Shown here: positions 36,661-45,874 of the stretch, one piece after another
How positions within the stretch are numbered: position 1 is the first letter of the stretch
Layout of the letters: each line of letters starts with the position of its first letter
Source: Xanthomonas sp. SI
GTDB taxonomy: Bacteria > Pseudomonadota > Gammaproteobacteria > Xanthomonadales > Xanthomonadaceae
Direction of reading: 5' to 3'
DNA: 64,000 nucleotides
Assembly: GCF_014236855.1 (NCBI RefSeq)
Contig: NZ_CP051261.1
Coordinates: 2,790,001 to 2,854,000, forward strand
Program-made: the position numbers and the translations under genes
The notes under the pieces: generated by a model
What the model was told of the DNA's origin: nothing
The model's input: the letters and a program-made list of their open reading frames with translations, nothing else
Database searches by the model: none

Positions 36661-37452
36661 CTAGGCGGTGACCTGGCGCGCGGCGTCGAAGGCGGCATCG
36701 AACAGGCGCTGTACCGGCGGCCCCATCTCGCCGACCAGCACCGCCAGCAGCGCCAGACCGATCACCACCGCCACCGGCAGGCCGAGCTGGATCGGATTCA
36801 GCGCCGGCGCGGCCTTGGCCAGCGCGCCGAACGCCAGGTTCACCGCCAGCATCGCCACCATCACCGGCAGCGCCAGGGTCACCGCGCCGCGCATCATGCT
36901 CATGAAGAAATTCGGCGCCACCGAGGCCATCGCCTGCGCGTCCGGCAGCGCGTTGCCGATCGGCAGCGCCTTGTAGCTGTCCACCAGCAGCTGCACCACG
37001 GCCAGGTGGCCGTTGGCGGTGAAGAACAGCAGGCCGAAGGCCAGGTAGAACCATTGCCCGATCACCCCGGAGGTGACCCCGCGCAGCGGATCGGCCATCT
37101 GCGCGAAACCCAGGCCGGTGCTCTGCGAGACCAGTTCGCCGGCCAGCGCGCCGGCTTCGAAGATCAGCCGCAGCATGAAGCCCATGCTCGCGCCGACCGC
37201 CAGTTCGCGCGCCACGCTCAGCACCACCGCGGCATCGAAGCCGTTCCAGTCCGGCACCGGCGGCAGCAGCGGCGCCAGCGCCATCGCCAGCGTCGCCGCC
37301 AGCATCACCCGCACCCGCGCCGGCACCGCGCGGGTGCCGACCAGCGGCATCGCCATCAGCATCGCGCCGATGCGCAGCATGGTCCACAGGATCGCGCCGA
37401 CCATCGCGAAGGCCTGCTGGCCATCGATGACCATTTGCGTTGCCGAATCCAT
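36661..37452 (-). CDS. fliR: Flagellar export apparatus protein FliR
   Basis: 263-residue membrane protein of the export gate, forming the FliPQR core. Six hydrophobic helices are visible, with the family motifs FEAGALAGELVSQSTGLGFAQM and GLPVAVVIGLALL. Last gene of the fliLMNOPQR operon, 21 bases after fliQ, with an AGGAG box in the gap. Confidence 0.96.
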   Translation of the reverse strand: MDSATQMVIDGQQAFAMVGAILWTMLRIGAMLMAMPLVGTRAVPARVRVMLAATLAMALAPLLPPVPDWNGFDAAVVLSVARELAVGASMGFMLRLIFEAGALAGELVSQSTGLGFAQMADPLRGVTSGVIGQWFYLAFGLLFFTANGHLAVVQLLVDSYKALPIGNALPDAQAMASVAPNFFMSMMRGAVTLALPVMVAMLAVNLAFGALAKAAPALNPIQLGLPVAVVIGLALLAVLVGEMGPPVQRLFDAAFDAARQVTA

Positions 37453-37473
37453 TGCCGTCGGGCTCCTGTCCCG

Positions 37474-37743
37474 CTAGCCGATCAGATGCGGAATGCGCTG
37501 GAACAGCATGGTGGTGTACTCGACCAGGTGCGCCAGCAGCATGCTGCCGGTGGCGAACAGCATCGCGGTCAGGGTGATGACCTTGGCGATGAAGCCGATG
37601 GTCGGTTCGTTGAGCTGGGTGGCGGCCTGGAACACGCCGATCACCACGCCCACCACCAGCATCGACAGCAGCAACGGACCGGCCACCCACAGCACGGTGA
37701 TCAGGCCGCCGCGCAGTTCGGTCAGGGCCAGTTCGGGACTCAT
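37474..37743 (-). CDS. fliQ: Flagellar export apparatus protein FliQ
   Basis: 89 residues with two membrane helices (about 16-38 and 55-75). It carries the FliQ/SctS signature VVGVVIGVFQAATQLNE. Small component of the FliPQR export gate. It begins 4 bases after the fliP stop. Confidence 0.97.
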   Translation of the reverse strand: MSPELALTELRGGLITVLWVAGPLLLSMLVVGVVIGVFQAATQLNEPTIGFIAKVITLTAMLFATGSMLLAHLVEYTTMLFQRIPHLIG

Positions 37744-37747
37744 CGGC

Positions 37748-38575
37748 TCAGACTCCGTTGAAGCTGGCGGCGAGGGTGCCGACCGTCAGCACCCAGCCGT
37801 CGACCAGCACGAACAGCAGGATCTTGAACGGTGCCGAGATCAGCATCGGCGACATCATCATCATGCCCATCGACATCAGCACGCTGGCCACCACCAGATC
37901 GATGATCACGAACGGGATGAAGATCAGGAAGCCGATTTCGAACGCGGTCTTCAGCTCCGAGGTCACGAACGAGGCCACCAGCACCGGGAACGGGATCGCG
38001 TCGGGGCCGCTGTAGGTGCCGTTGCCGGCCATGCCGGCGAAGGTCATCAGGTCGGCCTCGCGCACCTGCGCCAGCATGAACGCGCGCAGCGGCTGGGTGG
38101 TCAGGGTCCACGCGGTCTGGAAGTCGATCTGGCCGTTGAGATAGGGACTCATGCCCTGACCCCAGGCCTTTTCCCACACCGGCATCATCACCAGCGCGGT
38201 CAGGAACAGGGCCAGGCCCATCAGCACCTGGTTGGACGGGGTCTGCCCGGTGCCCATCGCCTGGCGCAGCAGGCCGAGCACGATGGTGATGCGGGTGAAC
38301 GCGGTCAGCACCAGCAGCATCGACGGCAGCAGGGTGATCGCGGTCATCAGCAGCAGGGTCTGCAGCGGCAGGCTCACCGGCTGCGCGCCGACCTTGCCGA
38401 CGTTCACTTCCGGCAGCGAGGGCAGGGTCGGGGCGGCGTTCTGCGCGGCCGGCGCGGCGGGCGCGCTCGGTGCGGCCTGGGCCCAGCCCAGCGCCGGCAG
38501 CAGGCTCAGCGTCAGCAGGATCAGCAGCAGGCGCAGGCCGCGCGCATAACGGTTCCAACGAGGCAGCATGATCAT
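37748..38575 (-). CDS. fliP: Flagellar export apparatus protein FliP
   Basis: 275 residues with an N-terminal signal peptide (about 1-33), as in other FliP proteins. A Pro/Ala linker and four membrane helices follow. Hallmarks are LTAFTRITIVLGLLRQAMGT, TFEIGFLIFIPF-like FEIGFLIFIPFVIIDLVVAS and MMMMSPMLISAPFKILLFV. Core of the export gate. The ATG at 38575 overlaps the fliO stop by 4 bases; a second ATG two codons on is also possible. Confidence 0.97.
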   Translation of the reverse strand: MIMLPRWNRYARGLRLLLILLTLSLLPALGWAQAAPSAPAAPAAQNAAPTLPSLPEVNVGKVGAQPVSLPLQTLLLMTAITLLPSMLLVLTAFTRITIVLGLLRQAMGTGQTPSNQVLMGLALFLTALVMMPVWEKAWGQGMSPYLNGQIDFQTAWTLTTQPLRAFMLAQVREADLMTFAGMAGNGTYSGPDAIPFPVLVASFVTSELKTAFEIGFLIFIPFVIIDLVVASVLMSMGMMMMSPMLISAPFKILLFVLVDGWVLTVGTLAASFNGV

Positions 38576-38991
38576 TTGTCCTTGCGCAGCTTCTGCGCCA
38601 GCAACTGGGCGAAATCGGGGAGGTTCTTCAGCTGCTTGAGGTTCGGCAGCGACGGCGCCGGCGCTTGCGGCAGCGGCTCGGGCAGGCGATGCAAGGTGCG
38701 TACCCCACCGCCCGGCGACACTCCGAGCAGCAACTGCTCGCCGTTGACCTCGAGCACCACCACGCGCTCCTTGGCGCCGACCGCCAGGCTGGCCACCACG
38801 CGCAGGCCTTCGGCCGGGCGGAAGCCGCTGCCGGGCAGGCGCTTGAGCACCCAGGCCATGCCCAGGATCAGTCCCAGCACCAGCAGCAGCGCGAACACCG
38901 CGCCGATCAGGCTGGGCGGCGAGGGCGCGGCGCTGCCGACGCCCGAGGCGGACTTGGCCGCCTGGGTGGCGGCCGCGAGCAATAGGCTCAC
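38572..38991 (-). CDS. fliO: Flagellar assembly protein FliO
   Basis: 139 residues. One membrane helix (about 27-48), then the FliO domain with GLRVVASLAVGAKERVVVLEV and LLLGVSPGGV-like residues. It helps assemble FliP in the export gate. The start is GTG at 38991, overlapping the fliN stop as GTGA. Confidence 0.93.
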   Translation of the reverse strand: MSLLLAAATQAAKSASGVGSAAPSPPSLIGAVFALLLVLGLILGMAWVLKRLPGSGFRPAEGLRVVASLAVGAKERVVVLEVNGEQLLLGVSPGGGVRTLHRLPEPLPQAPAPSLPNLKQLKNLPDFAQLLAQKLRKDK

Positions 38992-39326
38992 CGCAGTCTC
39001 CGGATGCGCTCGCTGGGGCTGACCACGTCGGTCAGGCGCACGCCGAAGCGGTCGTTGATCGTCACCACTTCGCCATGCGCGATCAGGGTGCCGTTGACGT
39101 ACACGTCCAGCGGTTCGCCGGCGCCACGCTCCAGTTCCACCACCGAGCCCTGGTTGAGCTGCAGCAGGTTGCGGATCGGAATGCGGTTGCGCCCGACTTC
39201 CAGCGACAGCGTCACCGGCACGTCCAGGATCATGTCCAGGTTCAGCTCGTTGCTGTCGCTGCCCGATTCCGGCTGCAGGCTGTCGAACTGGGCCGGGACC
39301 GGCTCGGGGATTTCGTTCTGGCTCAT
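38988..39326 (-). CDS. fliN: Flagellar motor switch protein FliN
   Basis: 112-residue C-ring protein. The SpoA-type domain (about 33-105) has LDVPVTLSLEVGRNRIPIRNLL and GTLIAHGEVVTINDRFGVRL. It binds FliM, and FliH during export. I start at ATG 39326, which overlaps the fliM stop by 4 bases; upstream in-frame sequence is not FliN-like. Confidence 0.96.
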   Translation of the reverse strand: MSQNEIPEPVPAQFDSLQPESGSDSNELNLDMILDVPVTLSLEVGRNRIPIRNLLQLNQGSVVELERGAGEPLDVYVNGTLIAHGEVVTINDRFGVRLTDVVSPSERIRRLR

Positions 39327-40330
39327 GACGCGTCTTCCTGAAGGGCGGGGCGGCGGCGCAGCGCGCCCGGGGGTTGGGTCGAAGTGATCTTCACGGCGTT
39401 CTGGCCGCGGGAAATGCCGAACTCGCCGGTGAACACCGGGATGTTCTCCACGCACAGCGGCACTTGCTTGGGCAGTTCGATCGGCAGCACGTCGCCGATC
39501 TTCAGCCGGGTCAGCTCGCGCAGGGTCATCTGCTTCTGCGCCAGCACGCTGGAGATGGTGACCTCGGCGGTGTTGAGCTGCTCGCGCAGCATGATGTTCC
39601 AGCTCTCGTCGCGGTCCACGCGGTCGCTCTGGATGCCGGCGTCGAGCAGCTCGCGGATCGGCTCCAGCATCGAGTACGGCAGGGTGATGTGGATCTCGCC
39701 GCCGCCGCCTTCCAGCTCCACGTGGAAGCGGCTGACCACCACGTACTCGCGCGGGGTGACGATGTTGGCGAAGTGCGGGTTGACCTCGGAATTGATGTAC
39801 TCGAAGTCCACTTCCATCACCGGCGCCCAGGCCTCATGCAGGTCGGCGAAGGTCTGCTTGAGCATCAGCTGGATCACCCGCATCTCGGTCGGGGTGAATT
39901 CGCGGCCTTCGATGCGGGTGGGGTAACGGCCGTCGCCGCCGAAGAAATTGTCGACCACGGTGAACACCAGGGTCGGTTCGAACACGATCAGTCCGGTGCC
40001 GCGCAGCGGCTTGAACTTGATCAGGTTCAGGTTGCTCGGCACGTACAGCGAGTGCATGTAGTCGTTGAACTTGATCAGGTCGATGCCGCGCACCGACAGG
40101 TCGGCCGAGCGCCGGATCAGGTTGAACAGGCCGATCCGCCACAGCCGCGCGAAGCGCTCGTTGACCATCTCCAGGGTCGGCATGCGCCCACGGATGATCC
40201 GGTCCTGGCTGGAGAAATCGTACTGGCGCGCTTCGCCGGGAGCCGGCGGCGCCGGTCCAGTGTCCACCGCACCGGCATCGACGCCATGCAATAGCGCATC
40301 GATCTCGTCTTGGGAAAGCAGGTCGGTCAT
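39323..40330 (-). CDS. fliM: Flagellar motor switch protein FliM
   Basis: 335 residues. The N-terminal CheY-P-binding peptide LLSQDEIDALL (4-14) is intact. It is followed by the CheC-like middle domain (about 45-230) and a C-terminal SpoA domain (about 250-330). It passes the CheY signal to the C ring. Twelve bases separate it from fliL. Confidence 0.97.
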   Translation of the reverse strand: MTDLLSQDEIDALLHGVDAGAVDTGPAPPAPGEARQYDFSSQDRIIRGRMPTLEMVNERFARLWRIGLFNLIRRSADLSVRGIDLIKFNDYMHSLYVPSNLNLIKFKPLRGTGLIVFEPTLVFTVVDNFFGGDGRYPTRIEGREFTPTEMRVIQLMLKQTFADLHEAWAPVMEVDFEYINSEVNPHFANIVTPREYVVVSRFHVELEGGGGEIHITLPYSMLEPIRELLDAGIQSDRVDRDESWNIMLREQLNTAEVTISSVLAQKQMTLRELTRLKIGDVLPIELPKQVPLCVENIPVFTGEFGISRGQNAVKITSTQPPGALRRRPALQEDAS

Positions 40331-40342
40331 CGCGGCGGCGCC

Positions 40343-40870
40343 TTACTGGGTCACGAAACTGGTGAACAGCAGGTCTTCCACGCACTTCTTGCCGGTCTCG
40401 GCGGTCATCAGCTTCTGCGCGTCGGCCAGCGCCGCGGCCTGCAGCTTCTTGCGCCCGGCGATGTCGGCGATGTCCTGCGCCTGCACCTGCGAGAACAGCA
40501 TCAGCAGGTGCGCGCGGATCGCCGGCGCGTTCTCGGTGATCAGCTTCAGTTCTTCCGGGTCGCGGGTCATCAGCTGCACTTCCATCTGCAGGTAGTGCGG
40601 GCCCTCGTCGGGGCTGCCGTTGAGATTGACCACGAACGCCGGGTCCATCGCGAAATACTGGGCCGGCTTGGGCAGCTCGGCGGTCTTGGCCGCGGCCTTG
40701 CCGTGCGCGGCATCGGGCTTCTTCAGGAAGAACCAGGCGCCGGCGCCGCCGCCGCCCAGCACCAGCACCGCGGCGATGACGATGATCAGCAGCTTCTTCT
40801 TCGACTTGCCGCCCTCGGGGGCCTCTTTGGCGTCGGCGGATTTCTTCGATTTGTCGGCTGCTGCTGCCAC
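40343..40870 (-). CDS. fliL: Flagellar basal-body-associated protein FliL
   Basis: 175 residues. A Lys-rich cytosolic start is followed by one membrane helix (about 27-49) and a periplasmic stomatin-like domain with YLQMEVQLMTRDPEELKLI. It supports stator function. The start is GTG at 40870, with AAGGAG 7 bases upstream. First gene of fliLMNOPQR, about 38 bases after a sigma-54 promoter. Confidence 0.94.
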   Translation of the reverse strand: MAAAADKSKKSADAKEAPEGGKSKKKLLIIVIAAVLVLGGGGAGAWFFLKKPDAAHGKAAAKTAELPKPAQYFAMDPAFVVNLNGSPDEGPHYLQMEVQLMTRDPEELKLITENAPAIRAHLLMLFSQVQAQDIADIAGRKKLQAAALADAQKLMTAETGKKCVEDLLFTSFVTQ

Positions 40871-40907
40871 GGATTGGCTCCTTGAAGGGGGTCTCTGCCC
40901 CTAAGGA

Positions 40908-40922
40908 TGCAATCGGTGTGCC
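40908..40922 (-). promoter_or_regulatory. Sigma-54 promoter of fliLMNOPQR
   Basis: Minus strand: -24 GGCAC (40922-40918), 5 bases, -12 TTGCA (40912-40908), with GG-N10-GC spacing exact and both boxes perfect. The 16 bases from CGGCACACCG onward are nearly the same as before fliE, so the two operons have matched promoters. Confidence 0.85.
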
Positions 40923-41066
40923 GAAACGGCGGGTTGGGCTCGCCGGATATTTGACGGTGGCCGCGGCGGCTCGCCATGCGGCCTTGTGCGGACCGGATCT
41001 TTCAGGCCCGGCGGGCGTTTTCGTTGCCGCCCATCGGGGCTGAAGCTCCTCTCACAGGGAGCGGTT

Positions 41067-41092
41067 GGCGCCGCCGCAGACGCGGCGGTGCC
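41067..41092 (-). terminator. Hairpin after fliK
   Basis: An 11-bp GC stem (one G-T pair) with a 4-base loop begins 7 bases beyond the fliK stop. It has no U-run, so it may act as a pause or stabiliser. Next to it (about 41030-41059) is a worn palindrome containing GAGGAGCTTCAGCCCCGA on the minus strand, a common Xanthomonas intergenic repeat form. Confidence 0.45.
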
Positions 41093-41098
41093 GTTGGG

Positions 41099-42406
41099 TT
41101 ACGCGTAGGCGTCGAGCAGGCCGCGCTGGCGCAGCACCACCGACGGAATCCCGACGCTGCCCAGCAATTCGTCGCCGGCGCCGCCGGCATTGCTGCCATT
41201 GCCGCCGTTCGGCCCGCCGCCTTGGCGGGCGTTCTGCGAGGCCTGCTGTTGCTGCTGGCCGACGTCGGCCTGGCCGAGCTGGAAGCCGTGCTGGCCGAGC
41301 ATGTCGCGCAGCCGCGGCAGGCTGTTCTCCAGCGCCTGGCGCACTTCCGGCTGGGCGCTGCTGAAGCTGGCGTTGACCTGGTCGCCGTTCAGATGCAGGC
41401 GCACCTCGACCGGGCCCAGCTCGGCCGGGCTGAGCTTGATGTGCGCGTGGCCGATCTTCTGGTCCGCCAGCCAGCTCATGCGCGTGCCCAGTTCGTCGTC
41501 GAAGTTGTCGCCGTGCAGGTTCGGAGTCGGGGTCGGCGAGCCGGTGAACGGCGCGGCGCTGTCGGCGCTGCGTGCCGGCGAGTGGATCCCGGCCGTGGCC
41601 AAAAGGTTGATCGGATCGGTGCCGGTGCTGGCGACATCGCTGCCGCTGTCGGCGCTCTTGTCGCTGGCGGTGGCCAGCGCGGCCAGCGCGGCGACCGGGG
41701 CGCTGGCGTCGCCGCCGCTGGCGGCCTGCGCCGCGGCCCCGGCGACCTGCGCCAGCATGCCGCCGAAGCCGCCGGCGGCGCTGGCGCCGGTGGTGGCCGC
41801 GGCGGTCGCCGGCGCGGCGGCGGTCGCGGCCGCACCGGCGGCTGCGGTGTCGGCGCCCGCCGCCGCGGCCAGGGTGTCGCCGCCGAGCAATGCGGCCACG
41901 CCCTGGGCGGCGGCACCGGCGACGCCGATCGCCAGCCCGGCCGCGCCCAGCGGGCCGGCGCTCGCCGCCGGCAGCGCGGCAGCGAGGGTCGGCAACAGGC
42001 TCATGCCGATGCCGGCCAGACCGGCCGGCGGCCAGCCGGCGTCTTCCTCGCTGTCCTCGCCTTTCTTGGCGTCGGCCTTGCTGCCCTTGCTCGGGGCCTT
42101 GGTGTCTTCGCTGCTCTTTTCGGTGTCGCGCGCGGCCTGGCTGCCGGCCTGCGCGCTACGCGCCGGCTCGCTGGCGGTGTCTTCCGAACCTTCCGGACGC
42201 TTCGTCGCCGGGTCCTTGTCGGCGGATGCCTGCTGCGGCTTGGCGCTGGGCCGCGGCGCCGGCTTGGGCGCGGCGCGCGCGCTGTCGTTGCCGAGCAGCT
42301 TGTCGAAGTCCTGGCCGCCGCTGCGGTCCTGGCCCTGCATGTCGGCGCTGCCGCCGGAGGCGCTGGCGCGGGCGTTGCCGCCCAGCGCGGAAAGTAGGTT
42401 GCTCAT
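41099..42406 (-). CDS. fliK: Flagellar hook-length control protein FliK
   Basis: 435 residues. The N-terminal and middle parts are low-complexity (Ala, Gly, Ser, Lys/Asp patches), as usual for the molecular ruler. The conserved C-terminal domain (about 330-415) has IKLSPAELGPVEVRLHLNGDQV and AQPEVRQALENSLPRLRDML, which contacts FlhB to stop hook growth. Ends ...LLDAYA. I start at 42406, overlapping fliJ by 4 bases. Last gene of the fliE operon. Confidence 0.92.
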   Translation of the reverse strand: MSNLLSALGGNARASASGGSADMQGQDRSGGQDFDKLLGNDSARAAPKPAPRPSAKPQQASADKDPATKRPEGSEDTASEPARSAQAGSQAARDTEKSSEDTKAPSKGSKADAKKGEDSEEDAGWPPAGLAGIGMSLLPTLAAALPAASAGPLGAAGLAIGVAGAAAQGVAALLGGDTLAAAAGADTAAAGAAATAAAPATAAATTGASAAGGFGGMLAQVAGAAAQAASGGDASAPVAALAALATASDKSADSGSDVASTGTDPINLLATAGIHSPARSADSAAPFTGSPTPTPNLHGDNFDDELGTRMSWLADQKIGHAHIKLSPAELGPVEVRLHLNGDQVNASFSSAQPEVRQALENSLPRLRDMLGQHGFQLGQADVGQQQQQASQNARQGGGPNGGNGSNAGGAGDELLGSVGIPSVVLRQRGLLDAYA

Positions 42407-42870
42407 CGGCTGTCTCCGTTGTCGTTGTCGCTGTCGGCTGCGGCCACCGCCAGGCGCACCCGGCGCGCGCCGAGGTCGTCCATCTCGCGCTGGCTGCGGC
42501 GGTCGTCGACCTTGCGTTCCTGGGCGCGGTAGCTGGCCGCCAGCTGTTCCAGCACCTGCTTGTCGCGGCTGGCCAGCAACAGCCGGCTGCGCTCCATCTC
42601 CACTTTCTCGCGATTGCGGTCCACGGTCTGGCACTGCTGCTGCACCGCGCTTTCCAGGCGATCCAGGAATGCGCGGCGGTTGGCCAGTTGCGCCAGGCTG
42701 GTCGCGGCCATCTGGCTGTTGGCGTATTCCTCGGCGTAGCGGCGCAGTTCTTCCAGCCGCGACTCGTGGGTCTCCAGCGCGCGCTGCCGCTCGGCCAGAT
42801 CGCGGGCGACCTCGTCCTCGTGCTGCTGGGCGCGGCGGAGCAGGGGATCGATACGCTGTGATTGCATCAT
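42403..42870 (-). CDS. fliJ: Flagellar export protein FliJ
   Basis: 155 residues, predicted as a long alpha-helical coiled coil with heptads of charged residues throughout. FliJ is the central stalk of the FliI ATPase and links it to FlhA. It starts 3 bases after fliI and overlaps fliK. Confidence 0.92.
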   Translation of the reverse strand: MMQSQRIDPLLRRAQQHEDEVARDLAERQRALETHESRLEELRRYAEEYANSQMAATSLAQLANRRAFLDRLESAVQQQCQTVDRNREKVEMERSRLLLASRDKQVLEQLAASYRAQERKVDDRRSQREMDDLGARRVRLAVAAADSDNDNGDSR

Positions 42871-42873
42871 GGC

Positions 42874-44250
42874 TTAGTTCTCACGTTCGACCAGGCGCTT
42901 CAACGCGGCCTGGCTGTGGGGCAGATCTGCGGCCTTGGCGACATCCTGTCCGAGGAATTCCATGATTTCCGGCCAGCGCTCCAGCGCCTCGTCCACGGCC
43001 GCATCGTTGCCGCGCTGATAGGCGCCGATGGTGATCAGGTCGCGGTTGGACGAATACGCCGAGACCAGCCGCTTCAGCGCACGGATGCGCAGCCGCCACG
43101 GCTCGTCGGCGATGTCCTGGACCACGCGGCTGACCGAGGATTCGACGTCGATGGCCGGATACAGGCCGCTGTCGGCGACGCGCCGCGACAGCAGGATGTG
43201 GCCGTCGAGGATGGCGCGGGCGGCGTCGGCGATCGGATCCTGCGGATCGTCGCCTTCGGTCAGCACGGTGTAGAAGGCGGTGATCGAGCCGCGGCCCTTG
43301 GCGCCGTTGCCGGCGCGCTCGACCAGCGCCGGCAGCTTGGCGAACACCGACGGCGGGTAGCCGCGGGTGGTCGGCGGTTCGCCGACCGACAGGCCGATCT
43401 CGCGCTGCGCCTGGGCGAAGCGGGTCAGCGAATCCATCAGCAGCAGCACGTTCAGGCCCTGGTCGCGGAACCATTCGGCGATGGCGGTGGCGCGGTAGGC
43501 GCCGTGCAGGCGCGCCAGCGGCGGGCGGTCGGCCGGCGCGGCCACGACCACGGCGCGGCGCAGGCCTTCCTCGCCCAGCGTGGTCTCGACGAAATCGCGC
43601 ACTTCGCGGCCGCGTTCGCCGATCAGCCCGACCACGATCACGTCGGCGGCGGTGTAGCGGGTCATCATCCCGAGCAGGGTGGACTTGCCGACGCCGGAGC
43701 CGGCGAACAGGCCCACGCGCTGGCCGCGGCCGATCGGCAGCAGCGCGTTGATCGCGCGCACGCCCACGTCCAGCGGCATGGTGATCGGCTCGCGCGCCAG
43801 CGGGTTGATCGAAATGCCGGCCATGCCGACCGAGCCTTCGGCGCGGATCGGGCCCTTGCCGTCCAGCGGCACGCCGTCCGAATCGATGACCCGGCCGAGC
43901 AGGCCTTCGCCCACTTCCACGCCGCCGCGGCGGCGCACCGGCACCACCCGCGCGTTGGGCAGCAGGCCATGGGTTTCAGCGCTGGGCATCAGCGAGGTGC
44001 GTTCGCCGGAGAAGCCGACCACTTCGGCATCGACCCAGCCGCCGTCGACCTCGACCTTGCAGGTGGCGCCCATCGGCGCCTCGCAGCCGACCGCTTCCAG
44101 GGTCAGCCCGACCGCGCGGCGCAGGATGCCTTCACGGATCAGGCCGCGGCCGGCGGCGGCGTCGAGATCGAGCTTGCCCAGGCGCGAGGCCAGGCGCAGG
44201 TTGCGCGCGTCCAGCCAGTCGGCCGGATGGGTGCCGGACAGCGCGCTCAC
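42874..44250 (-). CDS. fliI: Flagellum-specific ATPase FliI
   Basis: 458-residue F1-beta-like ATPase of the export machine. Walker A is GLFAGSGVGKST, Walker B lies in LNVLLLMDSLTRFAQAQREIG, and GEPPTTRGYPPSVFAKLP is the family signature. The start is GTG at 44250, overlapping the fliH stop as GTGA, with a GGAG box 8 bases upstream. Confidence 0.97.
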   Translation of the reverse strand: MSALSGTHPADWLDARNLRLASRLGKLDLDAAAGRGLIREGILRRAVGLTLEAVGCEAPMGATCKVEVDGGWVDAEVVGFSGERTSLMPSAETHGLLPNARVVPVRRRGGVEVGEGLLGRVIDSDGVPLDGKGPIRAEGSVGMAGISINPLAREPITMPLDVGVRAINALLPIGRGQRVGLFAGSGVGKSTLLGMMTRYTAADVIVVGLIGERGREVRDFVETTLGEEGLRRAVVVAAPADRPPLARLHGAYRATAIAEWFRDQGLNVLLLMDSLTRFAQAQREIGLSVGEPPTTRGYPPSVFAKLPALVERAGNGAKGRGSITAFYTVLTEGDDPQDPIADAARAILDGHILLSRRVADSGLYPAIDVESSVSRVVQDIADEPWRLRIRALKRLVSAYSSNRDLITIGAYQRGNDAAVDEALERWPEIMEFLGQDVAKAADLPHSQAALKRLVEREN

Positions 44251-44867
44251 AGGCCCGCTCCGGACTTGCGCATCACCGTCTCCAGCGCCGCGCGCAGGCG
44301 CGCTTCCAGGGTGCCGTCGATGCGCACCGCTTCGGCATGCACGCGCAGGTCGCCGCGGCTCAGGGTCAGGTCCGGCACCAGCCGGGTGCCGTCGGCCATC
44401 GAGGCCAGCAGCGGGGTCAGCGCGGCGATGTCGTCCGGGTGCAGGCGCACCTCGACCTCGCGGCGCGCGCCGCCGACCGCGTCCAGCGCTTCGCCGACCA
44501 GGTCCGCCAGCAGCGCCGGGTCCGCCTCGTAGGCGCGGCCGACCAGGCTGCCGGCGATGCGCACGGCCAGTTCGCCGAGCGCGCCGACCACTTCGTTTTC
44601 CAGCCGCGCCAGCGGCCGCGAGAAGTTGTCCAGGATGCCTTCGATCTGAGCGGTCAGGCGGCGGATCTCGGCCTGGCCCTGGGCCAGGCCCTCGCTGTGG
44701 CCGCGCTCGAAGCCTTCGAGCTGCGCGGCCGCCTCGATCGCCTGGATGTCTTCCAGGCTCGGCGGGCGCAACACCGGCTCTTCGGGCAAGGCCTCCTCGA
44801 ACTGCGGCTCGGGCAGCGGCGCGGCATTGAGCTCCGGCGCGAACCAGCGCACCACGTTGCCGCTCAT
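44247..44867 (-). CDS. fliH: Flagellar assembly protein FliH
   Basis: 206 residues. The N-terminus has the conserved VRWFAPEL, whose Trp mediates docking to FliN and FlhA. A helical stalk with GxxxG-like repeats (EGFERGHSEGLAQGQ) follows, then a C-terminal domain that binds the FliI N-terminus. It regulates FliI. Four-base overlaps on both sides. Confidence 0.94.
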   Translation of the reverse strand: MSGNVVRWFAPELNAAPLPEPQFEEALPEEPVLRPPSLEDIQAIEAAAQLEGFERGHSEGLAQGQAEIRRLTAQIEGILDNFSRPLARLENEVVGALGELAVRIAGSLVGRAYEADPALLADLVGEALDAVGGARREVEVRLHPDDIAALTPLLASMADGTRLVPDLTLSRGDLRVHAEAVRIDGTLEARLRAALETVMRKSGAGL

Positions 44868-45874
44868 ACCATCGCCTCCGCACCGGCGCCGCCGAGGCTG
44901 ATCACGCCTTCATCGGCCAGCCGGCGCACGATGCCGAGGATTTCCTTCTGCGCGCCTTCAACGTCGGCCAGGCGCACCGGGCCGCGCGCTTCCATGTCCT
45001 CGAGCAGGATTTCGGCGGCGCGCTGCGACATGTTCTTGGTGATCTTCTCGCGCACCTTGATGTCGGCGCCGCGCAGGGCCAGGCCGAGGCGGTCGCCGCT
45101 GACTTCGCGCAGCAGGGTCTGCAGCGCACGGTCTTCCAGTTCGACCAGGTTGTCGAACACGAACATCAGGTCCTGGATGCGGGTGCTGAGCTCGGCGTCG
45201 ATCTTGCCGATCGCCGCCAGCACGCCCTGGTCCTGGCCGCTGTCCATGAAGTTGAGGATGTTGGCGGCGACCTTGACCCCGCCGACGTTGGACGACTTCA
45301 GGCCCTGGTTGCCGGAGAACTGCCGCTCCATGATCTCGTTGAGTTCGTTCAGCGCGTTCGGCGGGATGCCGTCGAGGGTGGCGATGCGCATCAGCACATC
45401 GGCGCGCACGCGCTCGGGCAGCAGCTTCAGCGCCTCGGCGGCCTGGTCGCTGTCCAGGTGCGCCATGACGATGGCGATGATCTGCGGGTGCTCGTTGCGC
45501 ACCAGGTCGGCGACCGCGCGCGGGTCCATCCACTTCAGCGTGTCCAGGCCGGTGGTGTTGCGGCCGAGCAGGATGCGGTCGATCAGGCCGCCGGCCTTGT
45601 CCGCGCCCAGCGCCTGCACCAGCACGTTGCGGATGTAGTCGTCGGCGCCCACGCCCAGCGAGGTCTTGCTGCCGAGTTCGCTGTTGAACTCGTCCATGAC
45701 CTTCTCGACCTGGTCGCGGGAGATGCCGCTCATGGTCGCCATGGCGATGCCGATCTTCTGCACCTCCTTGGGGTCCATGTGCTTGAGCACCTCGGCCGCG
45801 TCGCTCTCGCCGAGCGACAGCAACAGCACCGCGGCGCGCTGGGTTCCGTTCATTGCGGACGTATCAGGCTTCAC
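44864..45874 (-). CDS. fliG: Flagellar motor switch protein FliG
   Basis: 336 residues, three ARM-like domains. The middle domain has EHPQIIAIVMAHLDSDQAAEAL. The C-terminal torque domain has the charged helix DRALQTLLREVSGDRLGLAL, whose Arg/Glu/Asp residues meet MotA. GTG at 45874 overlaps the fliF end by 11 bases; an ATG seven codons later (45853) could also serve as start. Confidence 0.96.
   Translation of the reverse strand: MKPDTSAMNGTQRAAVLLLSLGESDAAEVLKHMDPKEVQKIGIAMATMSGISRDQVEKVMDEFNSELGSKTSLGVGADDYIRNVLVQALGADKAGGLIDRILLGRNTTGLDTLKWMDPRAVADLVRNEHPQIIAIVMAHLDSDQAAEALKLLPERVRADVLMRIATLDGIPPNALNELNEIMERQFSGNQGLKSSNVGGVKVAANILNFMDSGQDQGVLAAIGKIDAELSTRIQDLMFVFDNLVELEDRALQTLLREVSGDRLGLALRGADIKVREKITKNMSQRAAEILLEDMEARGPVRLADVEGAQKEILGIVRRLADEGVISLGGAGAEAMV

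Noticed and set aside
33452..36664. 1,070-codon plus-strand open frame opposite the second GGDEF gene
   Set aside because: Low-complexity Ala/Gln/Arg/His translation with no motif. The minus strand carries a full signal peptide-propeller-GGDEF protein.
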